In this document: positions 1 to 5,168 of the stretch, in pieces
Position numbering within the stretch: position 1 is the stretch's first letter
Layout: every line of letters begins with the position of its first letter
NCBI GenBank assembly: GCA_025054735.1
Contig: JANWZG010000185.1
Location: 1-7,260 of the forward strand
From: Cyanobacteriota bacterium
GTDB taxonomy: Bacteria > Cyanobacteriota > Cyanobacteriia > SKYG9
Direction: 5' to 3'
DNA: 7,260 nt
Made by a program: the position numbers and the translations under genes
Notes under the pieces: generated by a model
Seen by the model: the letters and a program-made list of their open reading frames with translations, nothing else
What the model was told of the DNA's origin: nothing
Database searches by the model: none

Positions 1-886
1 ATGTACGAGCAACAGTTGATAGCTGCTTACCTGCCGGATAGATGACATACCACTGGCGGGCGATGGGAAATTTCTCCACATCCAGAATCGCAACTTGGCT
101 GAAGGTGCCCTCTAACGTAAGGCTATGCAGCGATAGCACGGCAATTCCCAAGCCACCAGCAACAGCCTGTTTGATCGCTTCATTGCTACCAATTTCTAGC
201 TTGATCCGAATTGGAACTTTATTGACATCAAACAGTTCTTGCACAGTTTTACGAGTTCCTGACCCTGGCTCTCGCATGATGAATGGTTCATCGGCAATGC
301 GCTGTAGACTAATCTGCCTTTGCGTCACTAAGGGATGGTTTTTAGGTGCTACGACTACCAAGGGGTTTTCAATAAAGGCAAAAGACTCTATTTCAGGGTG
401 ATCTGGTGGTTCACTCACAATGTAGAGATCGTCTAGATTCTCAGACATGCGCTCAGCTACCCCTTCATGATTTGTAACTTGTAGCGATACATCCACACCA
501 GGGTATCGTTGACAGAAGGGGCCTAGTAGCCGCGGCACGACGTATTTGGCGGTGGTAATTACACAGAGGCGAAGCTTACCTTGCTTGAGACCTTGCATGT
601 CAGCGATCGTCATCTCAAACTGAGACAACTGCTCAAACACATCCCGACATGTTTTGTATAACTCTCGTCCTGCATCGGTGAGATGTAAACGCTTACCCAC
701 CTGCTCAAACAATGGAATGCCCACGGCTTGAGTCAGTTGTTTCACTTGCATAGAGACAGTTGGCTGGGTTAAAAACAGCTCTTCCGCCGCCCGCGTGAAG
801 CTACAATGGCGGGCAGCAGCTTCAAACACCTTAAGCTGGTGTAGTGTAATTTGTCTCAGAGGTCTAGCATTACTCACAGGATGCAT
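1..886 (-). CDS. LysR-family transcriptional regulator, CmpR/NdhR (CcmR)-like, C-terminus cut by window edge
   Basis: Reading the minus strand from the ATG at 886-884 gives 295 uninterrupted codons that run off the left edge. Residues about 15-74 form the LysR winged helix-turn-helix (TLHQLKVFEAAARHCSFTRA, then AAEELFLTQPTVS, ending KRLHLTDAGREL). Residues about 104-295 are the periplasmic-binding-protein-like effector domain, including TTAKYVVPRLLGPFCQRYPG and GGLGIAVLS. This wording is typical of the cyanobacterial CmpR/NdhR branch, which in studied species controls bicarbonate uptake and NDH-1/CO2-uptake genes in response to photorespiratory and Calvin-cycle metabolites. CmpR and NdhR cannot be told apart here, so no symbol is given. 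The family usually has about 310-330 residues, so only the last 20-30 are missing. An in-frame stop at 917-919 with no ATG between it and 886 fixes the start; no clear Shine-Dalgarno is present. No carbon-uptake genes are visible nearby. Confidence 0.93.
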   Translation of the reverse strand, partial: MHPVSNARPLRQITLHQLKVFEAAARHCSFTRAAEELFLTQPTVSMQVKQLTQAVGIPLFEQVGKRLHLTDAGRELYKTCRDVFEQLSQFEMTIADMQGLKQGKLRLCVITTAKYVVPRLLGPFCQRYPGVDVSLQVTNHEGVAERMSENLDDLYIVSEPPDHPEIESFAFIENPLVVVAPKNHPLVTQRQISLQRIADEPFIMREPGSGTRKTVQELFDVNKVPIRIKLEIGSNEAIKQAVAGGLGIAVLSLHSLTLEGTFSQVAILDVEKFPIARQWYVIYPAGKQLSTVART

Positions 887-908
887 TAAGCAAAGATTAT
901 TGCTAACA

Positions 909-920
909 TTAGGAATCTAA
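909..920. promoter_or_regulatory. Short inverted repeat TTAG-N4-CTAA, possible LysR autoregulatory site
   Basis: TTAGGAATCTAA has perfect 4-base arms around 4 bases and covers the predicted LysR transcription start. LysR proteins commonly repress their own gene through interrupted TTA/TAA palindromes. The spacing here is N6 between TTA and TAA, slightly shorter than the N7/8 described for CmpR-type sites, so this is only a candidate. Confidence 0.25.
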
Positions 921-923
921 ATC

Positions 924-953
924 ATAATAATACTGCTCAATAGAGTCCTTCAA
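924..953 (-). promoter_or_regulatory. Candidate sigma70-type promoter for the LysR gene
   Basis: On the minus strand TTGAAG (948-953) is followed after 18 bases by TATTAT (924-929), a fair match to -35 and -10 boxes. Transcription would start near 917, giving a leader of about 30 bases before the ATG at 886. The TATTAT sits in an AT-rich run, so the exact -10 register is uncertain. Confidence 0.4.
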
Positions 954-971
954 TTCAGTTTTTTACCTATA

Positions 972-989
972 GTTACAGCCGGTTACAGC
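972..989. repeat. Two direct GTTACAGC copies one helical turn apart
   Basis: GTTACAGC occurs at 972-979 and again at 982-989, starts 10 bases apart, so both would face the same side of the helix. They lie about 20 bases upstream of the candidate LysR -35 box. Such phasing suits a dimeric DNA-binding protein, but it could be chance. Confidence 0.4.
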
Positions 990-1076
990 TAAAGATAGCC
1001 CGAATTCTACTCTTGGCTCGACCTGTGTCAGTTGATGCGCTGCAAAATCGCAGTAATGACGTAGGCTAAGGGGCTA

Positions 1077-1193
1077 CTGTTCTGCAAAAAAATACGCCCT
1101 TTGAAGCTGTTCTAAAAAACGCTCTTTGAAGTCTAAAGTCTAAAGTCTAAAGTCTAGCTCTAAAACTGTTCTACAAAAAAATACGCTCTCTAG
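1077..1193. repeat. Three degenerate copies of a 25-30 base unit flanking a heptamer array
   Basis: Copy 1 (1077-1106) and copy 3 (1166-1193) share CTGTTCT-C-AAAAAAATACG; copy 2 (1107-1131) is shorter and keeps CTGTTCT, the A-run, ACGC and CTTTGAAG. Copies 1 and 2 are directly adjacent. Copy 3 follows the heptamer array and runs into the hairpin at 1183-1208. Read on the minus strand, every unit is G(A/G)GCGT, then a T-run, then AGAACAG, so the array looks like duplicated tails of a rho-independent terminator. No ORF of substance crosses it. Confidence 0.75.
1129..1156. repeat. Heptamer tandem repeat, four perfect AAGTCTA copies
   Basis: AAGTCTA is repeated four times without a mismatch. Short tandemly repeated heptamers (STRR elements) are a known feature of cyanobacterial intergenic DNA. 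The array lies between copies 2 and 3 of the longer degenerate repeat and may have grown by slippage. Confidence 0.9.
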
Positions 1194-1208
1194 ATTTTTA
1201 GAGAGCGT
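1174..1208 (-). terminator. Strong rho-independent terminator, minus strand
   Basis: ACGCTCTCTA at 1183-1192 and TAGAGAGCGT at 1199-1208 form a perfect 10-base-pair stem with a 6-base loop. On the minus strand the stem is followed by ATTTTTTT (plus-strand A-run 1174-1180), the classic layout. On the plus strand no T-run follows. It therefore points to a transcript arriving from the right (positions above 1208, minus strand), where no well-supported gene exists. Confidence 0.65.
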
Positions 1209-1279
1209 CTGAGATGATGGCAAAACAACCAGGCAAGCAATGAAATAAACGTGCAACGTCAGATGCTAAGTAAACCTCA

Positions 1280-1498
1280 CTATGCGGCGCGACAACCCTC
1301 ATATTCAGCCAGCATGGAATCGTCCATAGACTGGTGTACTGATTGAACAGCATGGAAACACACAACGTTTCTGTGATATTTACCGAATATGGACAATAGG
1401 GCTTTGTCAACGGCGTAAGTATCAACAGTGTCAGTGTTTCCAAAGAGCCTGCGCTGCATAACTAGGTCGTTCCCCCGATGGCTGAATGGCTTACACAT
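1280..1498 (-). CDS. Doubtful small ORF, 72 residues, unrecognised
   Basis: The ATG at 1498-1496 opens a 72-codon frame (MCKPFSHRG start, AEYEGCRAA end) closed by two stops in a row, TAG then TGA. A TTG four codons upstream (1510) is an alternative start. I do not recognise the protein; it has no evident membrane segment, signal peptide or named motif. In its favour are the tandem stops and the minus-strand terminator about 70 bases downstream. Against it are the short length, only a weak GAG as ribosome-binding site, and an overlapping minus-strand frame (1198-1443) of similar length. It may be a small protein, part of a non-coding RNA, or noise. Confidence 0.2.
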   Translation of the reverse strand: MCKPFSHRGNDLVMQRRLFGNTDTVDTYAVDKALLSIFGKYHRNVVCFHAVQSVHQSMDDSMLAEYEGCRAA

Positions 1499-1528
1499 TA
1501 ATAATCTCAAACCGGCCTGATTTAAGAT

Positions 1529-1634
1529 GTGATGCCATCACTGCTGACTACATGAGCTTAGTCAGTTGTTTGGGTGATGCTGGTACCGGTAGACTGTGAC
1601 CAAACTTGAGCCTCGTAGTGATGCTTATCATCAC
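1529..1634. other. Hairpin-rich segment with three evenly spaced GTGATGC elements
   Basis: GTGATGC occurs at 1529-1535, 1574-1580 and 1618-1624, starts 45 and 44 bases apart. The first and third are each followed by the reverse complement CATCAC (1536-1541 and 1629-1634), forming palindromes with 1- and 5-base centres. Between them CTGACTA (1544-1550) and TAGTCAG (1559-1565) make a 7-base-pair stem. The segment ends about 60 bases before the deoxyribosyltransferase-like gene, so it could be its operator region or a structured leader. I do not match it to a known riboswitch. Confidence 0.45.
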
Positions 1635-1697
1635 CCGCTGGAGAATTTTGGCTGTGTGCGCTATGGTTATGCATGATTGTTGCTGAGCAGCTTGCCT

Positions 1698-2183
1698 ATG
1701 ACCCTACCGCCATGGATTTATCTTGCAGGCCCATTGTTTACTCAGGCAGAAATCACGTTCAACCGTTGGCTGGCAGCACAACTTCGATCGGCAGGCTATA
1801 CAATTTACCTGCCCCAAGAGGAATGTAGTGGTGTGACTGATCCCCAAGAGTTATTTGCCATTTGCATGAAGGGGTTGGATAGGGCAACTCTCGCCATTGT
1901 AATTTTGGATGGTGCTGATGCCGATTCGGGGAGTTGCTTTGAGATGGGTTATGCCTATGGACGAGGATTACCCATCATTGGACTGCGTACAGACTTTCGG
2001 GGCAGTGGTGAACATATGGGTGTGAATCTCATGCTTACCCATAGCTGCACCCACTTAATTTTGACCAGCACTAACCCGCCGCCCTCGACAGATACCGTTA
2101 CCTATTTAGCTGTTGGTGAGGATGTTGTATCGCCATTAGTCGATGTGCTAAAACGCCTAGTCACAGCTAGGAGTTCAGGTTAA
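1698..2183 (+). CDS. Nucleoside 2-deoxyribosyltransferase-like protein
   Basis: The 161-residue product fits the nucleoside 2-deoxyribosyltransferase family (PF05014). Members transfer the 2-deoxyribose of a deoxynucleoside to another base, or hydrolyse the N-glycosidic bond, through a catalytic glutamate. Residues 7-14 (IYLAGPLF) form the first strand and carry the conserved Tyr (Tyr8). DGADADSGSCFEMGYAYGRG (71-90) contains Asp76 and the nucleophile candidate Glu82, spaced six apart as in characterised enzymes. Asn110 lies in a GVNLML segment. Length is usual for the family and there is no signal peptide, so it is cytosolic. I prefer the ATG at 1698; a TTG at 1677 directly after an in-frame TGA would add seven residues, and neither start has a good Shine-Dalgarno. 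It probably forms an operon with the small membrane-protein gene 27 bases downstream. True substrate is unknown. Confidence 0.85.
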   Translation: MTLPPWIYLAGPLFTQAEITFNRWLAAQLRSAGYTIYLPQEECSGVTDPQELFAICMKGLDRATLAIVILDGADADSGSCFEMGYAYGRGLPIIGLRTDFRGSGEHMGVNLMLTHSCTHLILTSTNPPPSTDTVTYLAVGEDVVSPLVDVLKRLVTARSSG

Positions 2184-2198
2184 GATATCCAGAGAGTA

Positions 2199-2207
2199 GG
2201 GAGGTGG
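2199..2207 (+). promoter_or_regulatory. Strong Shine-Dalgarno for the 61-residue membrane protein
   Basis: GGGAGGTGG lies 3 bases before the ATG at 2211, with its GGAGG core 6 bases upstream. It is the clearest ribosome-binding site in the window and supports translation of this very small gene. Confidence 0.65.
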
Positions 2208-2210
2208 CTT

Positions 2211-2396
2211 ATGATCCTGGTTAAACTTGCGATCGCGGCTATATATATCGGTGGTGTTTGGCTGTTTTGGCGGGGTTTCCCAAAAACATTTTGGTCTGAA
2301 GGCTTCTTTAATCGCTTGATGTTTTCTGTATTCTGGCCTGTGTGGTTAATCACCAAAACTGGCCGCCGCAACCTGGGTAGGGCACTAAAGGGCTAA
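2211..2396 (+). CDS. Small membrane protein, 61 residues, function unknown
   Basis: The frame starts at ATG 2211 behind a strong Shine-Dalgarno. Two hydrophobic stretches, residues about 3-20 (VKLAIAAIYIGGVWLFW) and 32-48 (FFNRLMFSVFWPVWLI), are separated by a short polar loop. They are followed by a basic tail (KTGRRNLGRALKG), which by the positive-inside rule would face the cytoplasm. The protein is rich in Trp and Phe. It contains a HIP1 octamer (2229-2236), as the other real genes here do. I do not recognise a named family. The 27-base gap to the preceding deoxyribosyltransferase-like gene suggests cotranscription, but that does not reveal its role. The overlapping minus-strand frame (2180-2371) looks like a shadow. 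Confidence 0.72.
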   Translation: MILVKLAIAAIYIGGVWLFWRGFPKTFWSEGFFNRLMFSVFWPVWLITKTGRRNLGRALKG

Positions 2397-2476
2397 GTTC
2401 AGCAGATGCGATAGCTAGTAACATAGTCCGGTTTCAGGGTGTTTCCCGATCAATTTTGATTGAAATACATGCATCC

Positions 2477-3667
2477 CTATGGCCTAAACGCTCGCAACCA
2501 CCGATAGGGATAGTACAACCAAATAGGCAACGCCTTGGGAATTCTATAGCGCTGTTGCATATAGGCCCGAGTTGGGAAGAGGGTATTCCATGCAAAGCGT
2601 AGGCGTTGTCGCCAGTTCGTAGCTCCTAGCAAGTCTGCAAGAAATAGCCGCAGACGCAGCCCTAGGTGACCAGTTTCCAAATAGCGAATCACGTGAGCCT
2701 CTGCTGGAGAGGGCTTTATCTGAGCAAGCTGGTCTAGGATGCTTGCAGGAATAGGAACATGCCACTGGTGAACCAGTGTCGTAAGCACCCGTTGCAGTGG
2801 GGTTACTAGGTCATAGGCTGCGGCCTGATGGAAAATTTCAGCCCAGTTCATATCTGGGTTCAGCGCAATAATCTCGGCAATGTCTTGAAACCAAAGCCAC
2901 CCCTTGCCATCGTGGTGCAATAGCAAGTGAGCAGAGAGGTAGAGAATTTGGGCATTAGTGCCGAAGGTCAATGCTGGCGTTTGCTCGACTTGAATAGGCT
3001 GAGCTGTTGCCCATAGCCAATCTAAGGGCAAACGTTGTTGATAGTAGAGGCGATTTAGTAGACCCCAGTGGAGGTCGATCGCTACTGGGATAACTCCACT
3101 CTTACACCACGTCTCTTCACTGCGAAACTCTTCTGTGTAGCCTGTGTGCAGTTCCATGCCCGTCAGAGCGTAGCCCAAGTCCATCAGCGCACACCGTGCC
3201 TGAGGTAGCTGTGATGACTGTATGAGTAAGTCCAAGTCACTCATAGGACGCAGGGCGATGTCTTTGTAAACAACTTCTGCTAAGGCGGCACCTTTCATAA
3301 CTAAGACTGGAATTCCTCGCTGCCGAAAGCTCTGTAGAACGATCGTCAACTCCCGCAATAACAAACTGTTCCGACAGGCATTGCTGTAGTAAGCAGCACT
3401 GAACGCTTGCTCTACTTCTGGCGGCAAAATGTCACGATGACGCAGTATGCCATAGAGCAAAGGTAACAGGTTTTCTTGCTGCGCTAGCTGATAGACTGCT
3501 TGCCAAAATGATTTTGGGTTCTGAACTTCTCTAGATAGCTGCTTGTGGACATATACTTGCAGCCAGTGCAAACGCTGAAGGTTCCATCGTCCCTGTAAGC
3601 ACCAATGAATGAACTGTTGAGGAGAAAGCGTTTGAGCAACCATTGGCAAACCTAAGGATGAGACCAT
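2477..3667 (-). CDS. Nucleotidyltransferase family protein (PF14907-like), 396 residues
   Basis: The product resembles the uncharacterised nucleotidyltransferase family PF14907, which has the polymerase-beta-type nucleotidyltransferase fold. The core is VLVMKGAALAEVVY (121-134) followed by RPMSDLDLLI (140-149), giving the paired metal-binding Asp144 and Asp146, with a candidate third acidic residue in IDLHWGL (Asp198). A helical C-terminal part contains LLLHHDGKGWLWFQDIAEII (248-267). Relatives often sit near polysaccharide or modified-peptide clusters, but none is visible here, so the nucleotide donor and target are unknown. There is no signal peptide; the Trp/Tyr/Arg-rich C-terminus (WLYYPYRWLRAFRP) could touch a membrane. 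The start may be the ATG at 3667 or the one eight codons later (3643), and neither has a strong Shine-Dalgarno. It converges with the small membrane-protein gene and diverges from the DUF362 gene. Confidence 0.82.
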   Translation of the reverse strand: MVSSLGLPMVAQTLSPQQFIHWCLQGRWNLQRLHWLQVYVHKQLSREVQNPKSFWQAVYQLAQQENLLPLLYGILRHRDILPPEVEQAFSAAYYSNACRNSLLLRELTIVLQSFRQRGIPVLVMKGAALAEVVYKDIALRPMSDLDLLIQSSQLPQARCALMDLGYALTGMELHTGYTEEFRSEETWCKSGVIPVAIDLHWGLLNRLYYQQRLPLDWLWATAQPIQVEQTPALTFGTNAQILYLSAHLLLHHDGKGWLWFQDIAEIIALNPDMNWAEIFHQAAAYDLVTPLQRVLTTLVHQWHVPIPASILDQLAQIKPSPAEAHVIRYLETGHLGLRLRLFLADLLGATNWRQRLRFAWNTLFPTRAYMQQRYRIPKALPIWLYYPYRWLRAFRP

Positions 3668-3776
3668 GGCGGTATCCGTGAATAGAAGCTAGGTTGAACT
3701 ATAGCAAGCTCTTAGGCAGATGGGGGAACTAGACAGTATTAGCCAGTAAATCGAAATGACCAACGTTGACGGATGA

Positions 3777-3796
3777 TAACATCGCTATTGATGTTA
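3777..3796. promoter_or_regulatory. Inverted repeat TAACATC-N6-GATGTTA, possible operator
   Basis: The 7-base arms are perfect around a 6-base centre (GCTATT). No T-run follows on either strand, so a terminator is unlikely. It lies 110 bases from the nucleotidyltransferase start and 265 from the DUF362 start and could bind a dimeric regulator. Confidence 0.3.
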
Positions 3797-3800
3797 AGGA

Positions 3801-3829
3801 CATGTAGGTAATCATCATGTTCATGTAGG
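3801..3829. repeat. Two direct CATGTAGG copies 21 bases apart
   Basis: CATGTAGG occurs at 3801-3808 and 3822-3829. A 21-base spacing is two helical turns, so both would face the same way. It directly follows the inverted repeat at 3777-3796. Confidence 0.4.
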
Positions 3830-3977
3830 ATTGAGTCCCTAACGGCCACCTATCTGTGATGTTCACCTGAGGAATCGATATAGTTTCTCGCAATGAGCAG
3901 GCAAAACGAAACGGATAAGCTTGTGATAACGTAGCCTACCTGACGGACGGCCTAATGGCCTTGGAGAATCGTGCAAC

Positions 3978-4001
3978 TATGAGCAACCTTATGAGCAACC
4001 T
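3978..4001. repeat. Perfect tandem duplication of the 12-mer TATGAGCAACCT
   Basis: TATGAGCAACCT is repeated exactly, at 3978-3989 and 3990-4001, 61 bases before the DUF362 start. It is probably a slippage duplication; a regulatory role is possible but unsupported. Confidence 0.85.
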
Positions 4002-4061
4002 ACAGGTAGCCACAGACTGAGAATCTGATTATCTTGGTGTAAGAAACTCTACTTTACGTTA

Positions 4062-5027
4062 ATGTTTATGCCTACAGTAAGTTTGGTTCGTTGCCAGTCC
4101 TACGATCGCACTGAGCTTCAGTCTAGTTTAGAAATCCTGTTGGCACCCCTAGGTGGCATGACATCAGTAGTGAAACCAGGCGATCGCGTGCTGCTCAAGC
4201 CAAACCTGTTAACGGGTGCTCGTCCTGGTAAGGAAGCCATTACCCGTCCTGAAGTTGTGTATGCCGTTGCCAAAGCAGTTTTGGATGCAGGTGGCAAACC
4301 CTTCTTAGGGGATAGTCCAGCCTTTGGCAGTGCTCATGGGGTCGCAAAATCAGGTAACTATCTGCCCCTAATGGCTGAACTAGGGGTGCCCATCGTTGAG
4401 TTTCACGGTAAGCGTTACGAAACCGTTAGCGATAGCTTTAACCATTTGCTACTGTCTAAGGAAGCTCTAGAGGCTGATGTAGTAATCAATTTACCTAAAG
4501 TCAAGTCTCACATGCAGTTGACCCTAACCTTGGGAGTGAAGAACCTATTTGGCTGTGTTCCCGGCAAGATGAAGGCATGGTGGCACATGGAAGCAGGTAA
4601 GAGCAGCGATCGCTTTGGTGACATGTTGGTGGAAACAGCTAAAGCCATTCAGCCTGACCTGACTATTTTGGATGGCATCCTTGGGCATGAAGGCAATGGG
4701 CCTAGTGGTGGTGAACCGCGCTCCTTGGGACTACTAGCTGCATCGACAGATGTGTTTGCCCTAGACCGAGCAATTGTTGACGTACTACAAGTAGATCCTG
4801 CTACAGTGCCGACGATCGTTGCTTCCCAACGCCTTGGTCTTTGCCCTCCCTTAGAGACTATTGCATTCCCTCACCTGCATCCCCAAGATGTCCAGATTAC
4901 TGACTGGCGCTTACCCGATACTATGATGCCGATCGACTTTGGCCTACCGAGGGTAATCAAATCTACCTTCCGTCACCTCTACATCCGCTTTATCAAAGAG
5001 CCATTGAGCGCCTACAGCTATAAGTAG
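4062..5027 (+). CDS. DUF362 domain-containing protein, 321 residues
   Basis: The whole protein matches the DUF362 family (PF04015). Visible landmarks are VKPGDRVLLKPNLL (37-50), GDSPAFGS (83-90), INLPKVKSHMQLTLTLGVKN (142-161) with LFG after it, and DGILGHEGNGP (204-214). Many DUF362 proteins carry an added 4Fe-4S ferredoxin domain. This one does not: its only cysteines, 11, 165 and 261, are scattered and form no CxxCxxC motif. The biochemical role of the family is not settled, so none is assigned. No signal peptide or membrane helix is seen. Starts at ATG 4062 and ATG 4068 are both possible, neither with a Shine-Dalgarno. Two HIP1 octamers (4180, 4606) lie inside. The next gene, the DevA-type ATPase, starts 141 bases downstream on the same strand with its own putative control region, so an operon is not certain. 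Confidence 0.88.
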   Translation: MFMPTVSLVRCQSYDRTELQSSLEILLAPLGGMTSVVKPGDRVLLKPNLLTGARPGKEAITRPEVVYAVAKAVLDAGGKPFLGDSPAFGSAHGVAKSGNYLPLMAELGVPIVEFHGKRYETVSDSFNHLLLSKEALEADVVINLPKVKSHMQLTLTLGVKNLFGCVPGKMKAWWHMEAGKSSDRFGDMLVETAKAIQPDLTILDGILGHEGNGPSGGEPRSLGLLAASTDVFALDRAIVDVLQVDPATVPTIVASQRLGLCPPLETIAFPHLHPQDVQITDWRLPDTMMPIDFGLPRVIKSTFRHLYIRFIKEPLSAYSYK

Positions 5028-5096
5028 TATGTAGGCAGTAGTATCTTCGGAGTTGGGCAGCAATCCAAGGTGCAAGGCTAGCAACACCCACACCAA

Positions 5097-5110
5097 GCCT
5101 CAATAGAGGC
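5097..5110 (+). terminator. Weak hairpin after the DUF362 gene
   Basis: GCCTC (5097-5101) and GAGGC (5106-5110) form a 5-base-pair GC-rich stem with loop AATA. The only T-run comes about 18 bases later, so it is at best a poor terminator or an mRNA 3'-end hairpin. Confidence 0.2.
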
Positions 5111-5137
5111 ACCCACTGCCGTTGTAACTTTTTACAC

Positions 5138-5150
5138 GATAATAATTATC
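5138..5150. promoter_or_regulatory. Fur/Zur-box-like palindrome before the DevA-type gene
   Basis: GATAAT-A-ATTATC is a perfect 6-1-6 palindrome and matches the core of the 7-1-7 consensus TGATAATnATTATCA recognised by Fur-superfamily metal regulators; only the outer T and A are absent. It ends 18 bases before the ATG at 5169. A weak promoter, TTGTAA (5122-5127) with AATTAT (5144-5149) at 16-base spacing, would be covered by it, the arrangement expected for metal-dependent repression. Regulator identity (Fur, Zur or other) cannot be decided from the site. Confidence 0.5.
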
Positions 5151-5168
5151 CTACCCACCACCATTGCC

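Larger units (their letters stand above)
887..1697. other. Long intergenic region without a confident gene
   Basis: About 810 bases lie between the LysR start and the deoxyribosyltransferase-like start. From left to right they hold the LysR promoter region, the phased GTTACAGC pair, a plain stretch to about 1076, the terminator-like repeats with heptamers (1077-1208), the doubtful ORF (1280-1498) and the hairpin-rich segment (1529-1634). No HIP1 octamer falls here, whereas the coding regions carry six. Confidence 0.7.
3668..4061. other. Divergent intergenic region with short repeats
   Basis: These 394 bases separate two divergent genes and must hold both promoters. No ORF is evident. A minus-strand TATAGT (plus 3698-3703) could be the -10 box of the nucleotidyltransferase gene, but no matching -35 is seen. 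On the plus strand I find no clear consensus promoter for the DUF362 gene. The region contains an inverted repeat (3777-3796), two spaced CATGTAGG copies (3801-3829) and a tandem 12-mer (3978-4001). Confidence 0.6.

Noticed and set aside
42..401. Plus-strand 119-codon frame at the left edge
   Set aside because: It lies entirely antisense to the LysR gene, whose conserved domains are unmistakable, and its translation resembles no family.
1129..1156. Heptamer array considered as part of a CRISPR
   Set aside because: The units are directly abutting 7-mers with no spacers of CRISPR length, and no cas genes are present.
1198..1443. Minus-strand 81-codon frame overlapping the doubtful 72-codon ORF
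   Set aside because: Its stop codon falls in the loop-distal arm of the terminator hairpin, it has no ribosome-binding site I can see, and its Leu/Cys-rich translation looks like random reading.
887..1697. tRNA, tmRNA or RNase P RNA in the long intergenic region
   Set aside because: I found no T-loop GTTCRA context with paired acceptor arms, no tag-peptide frame and no recognisable RNase P core.
2180..2371. Minus-strand 63-codon frame
   Set aside because: Antisense to the small membrane-protein gene, which has a strong Shine-Dalgarno and a coherent two-helix pattern.
2450..2463. TCAAT-TTTG-ATTGA hairpin between the convergent genes as a bidirectional terminator
   Set aside because: The stem is only 5 AT-rich pairs and no T-run follows on either strand.
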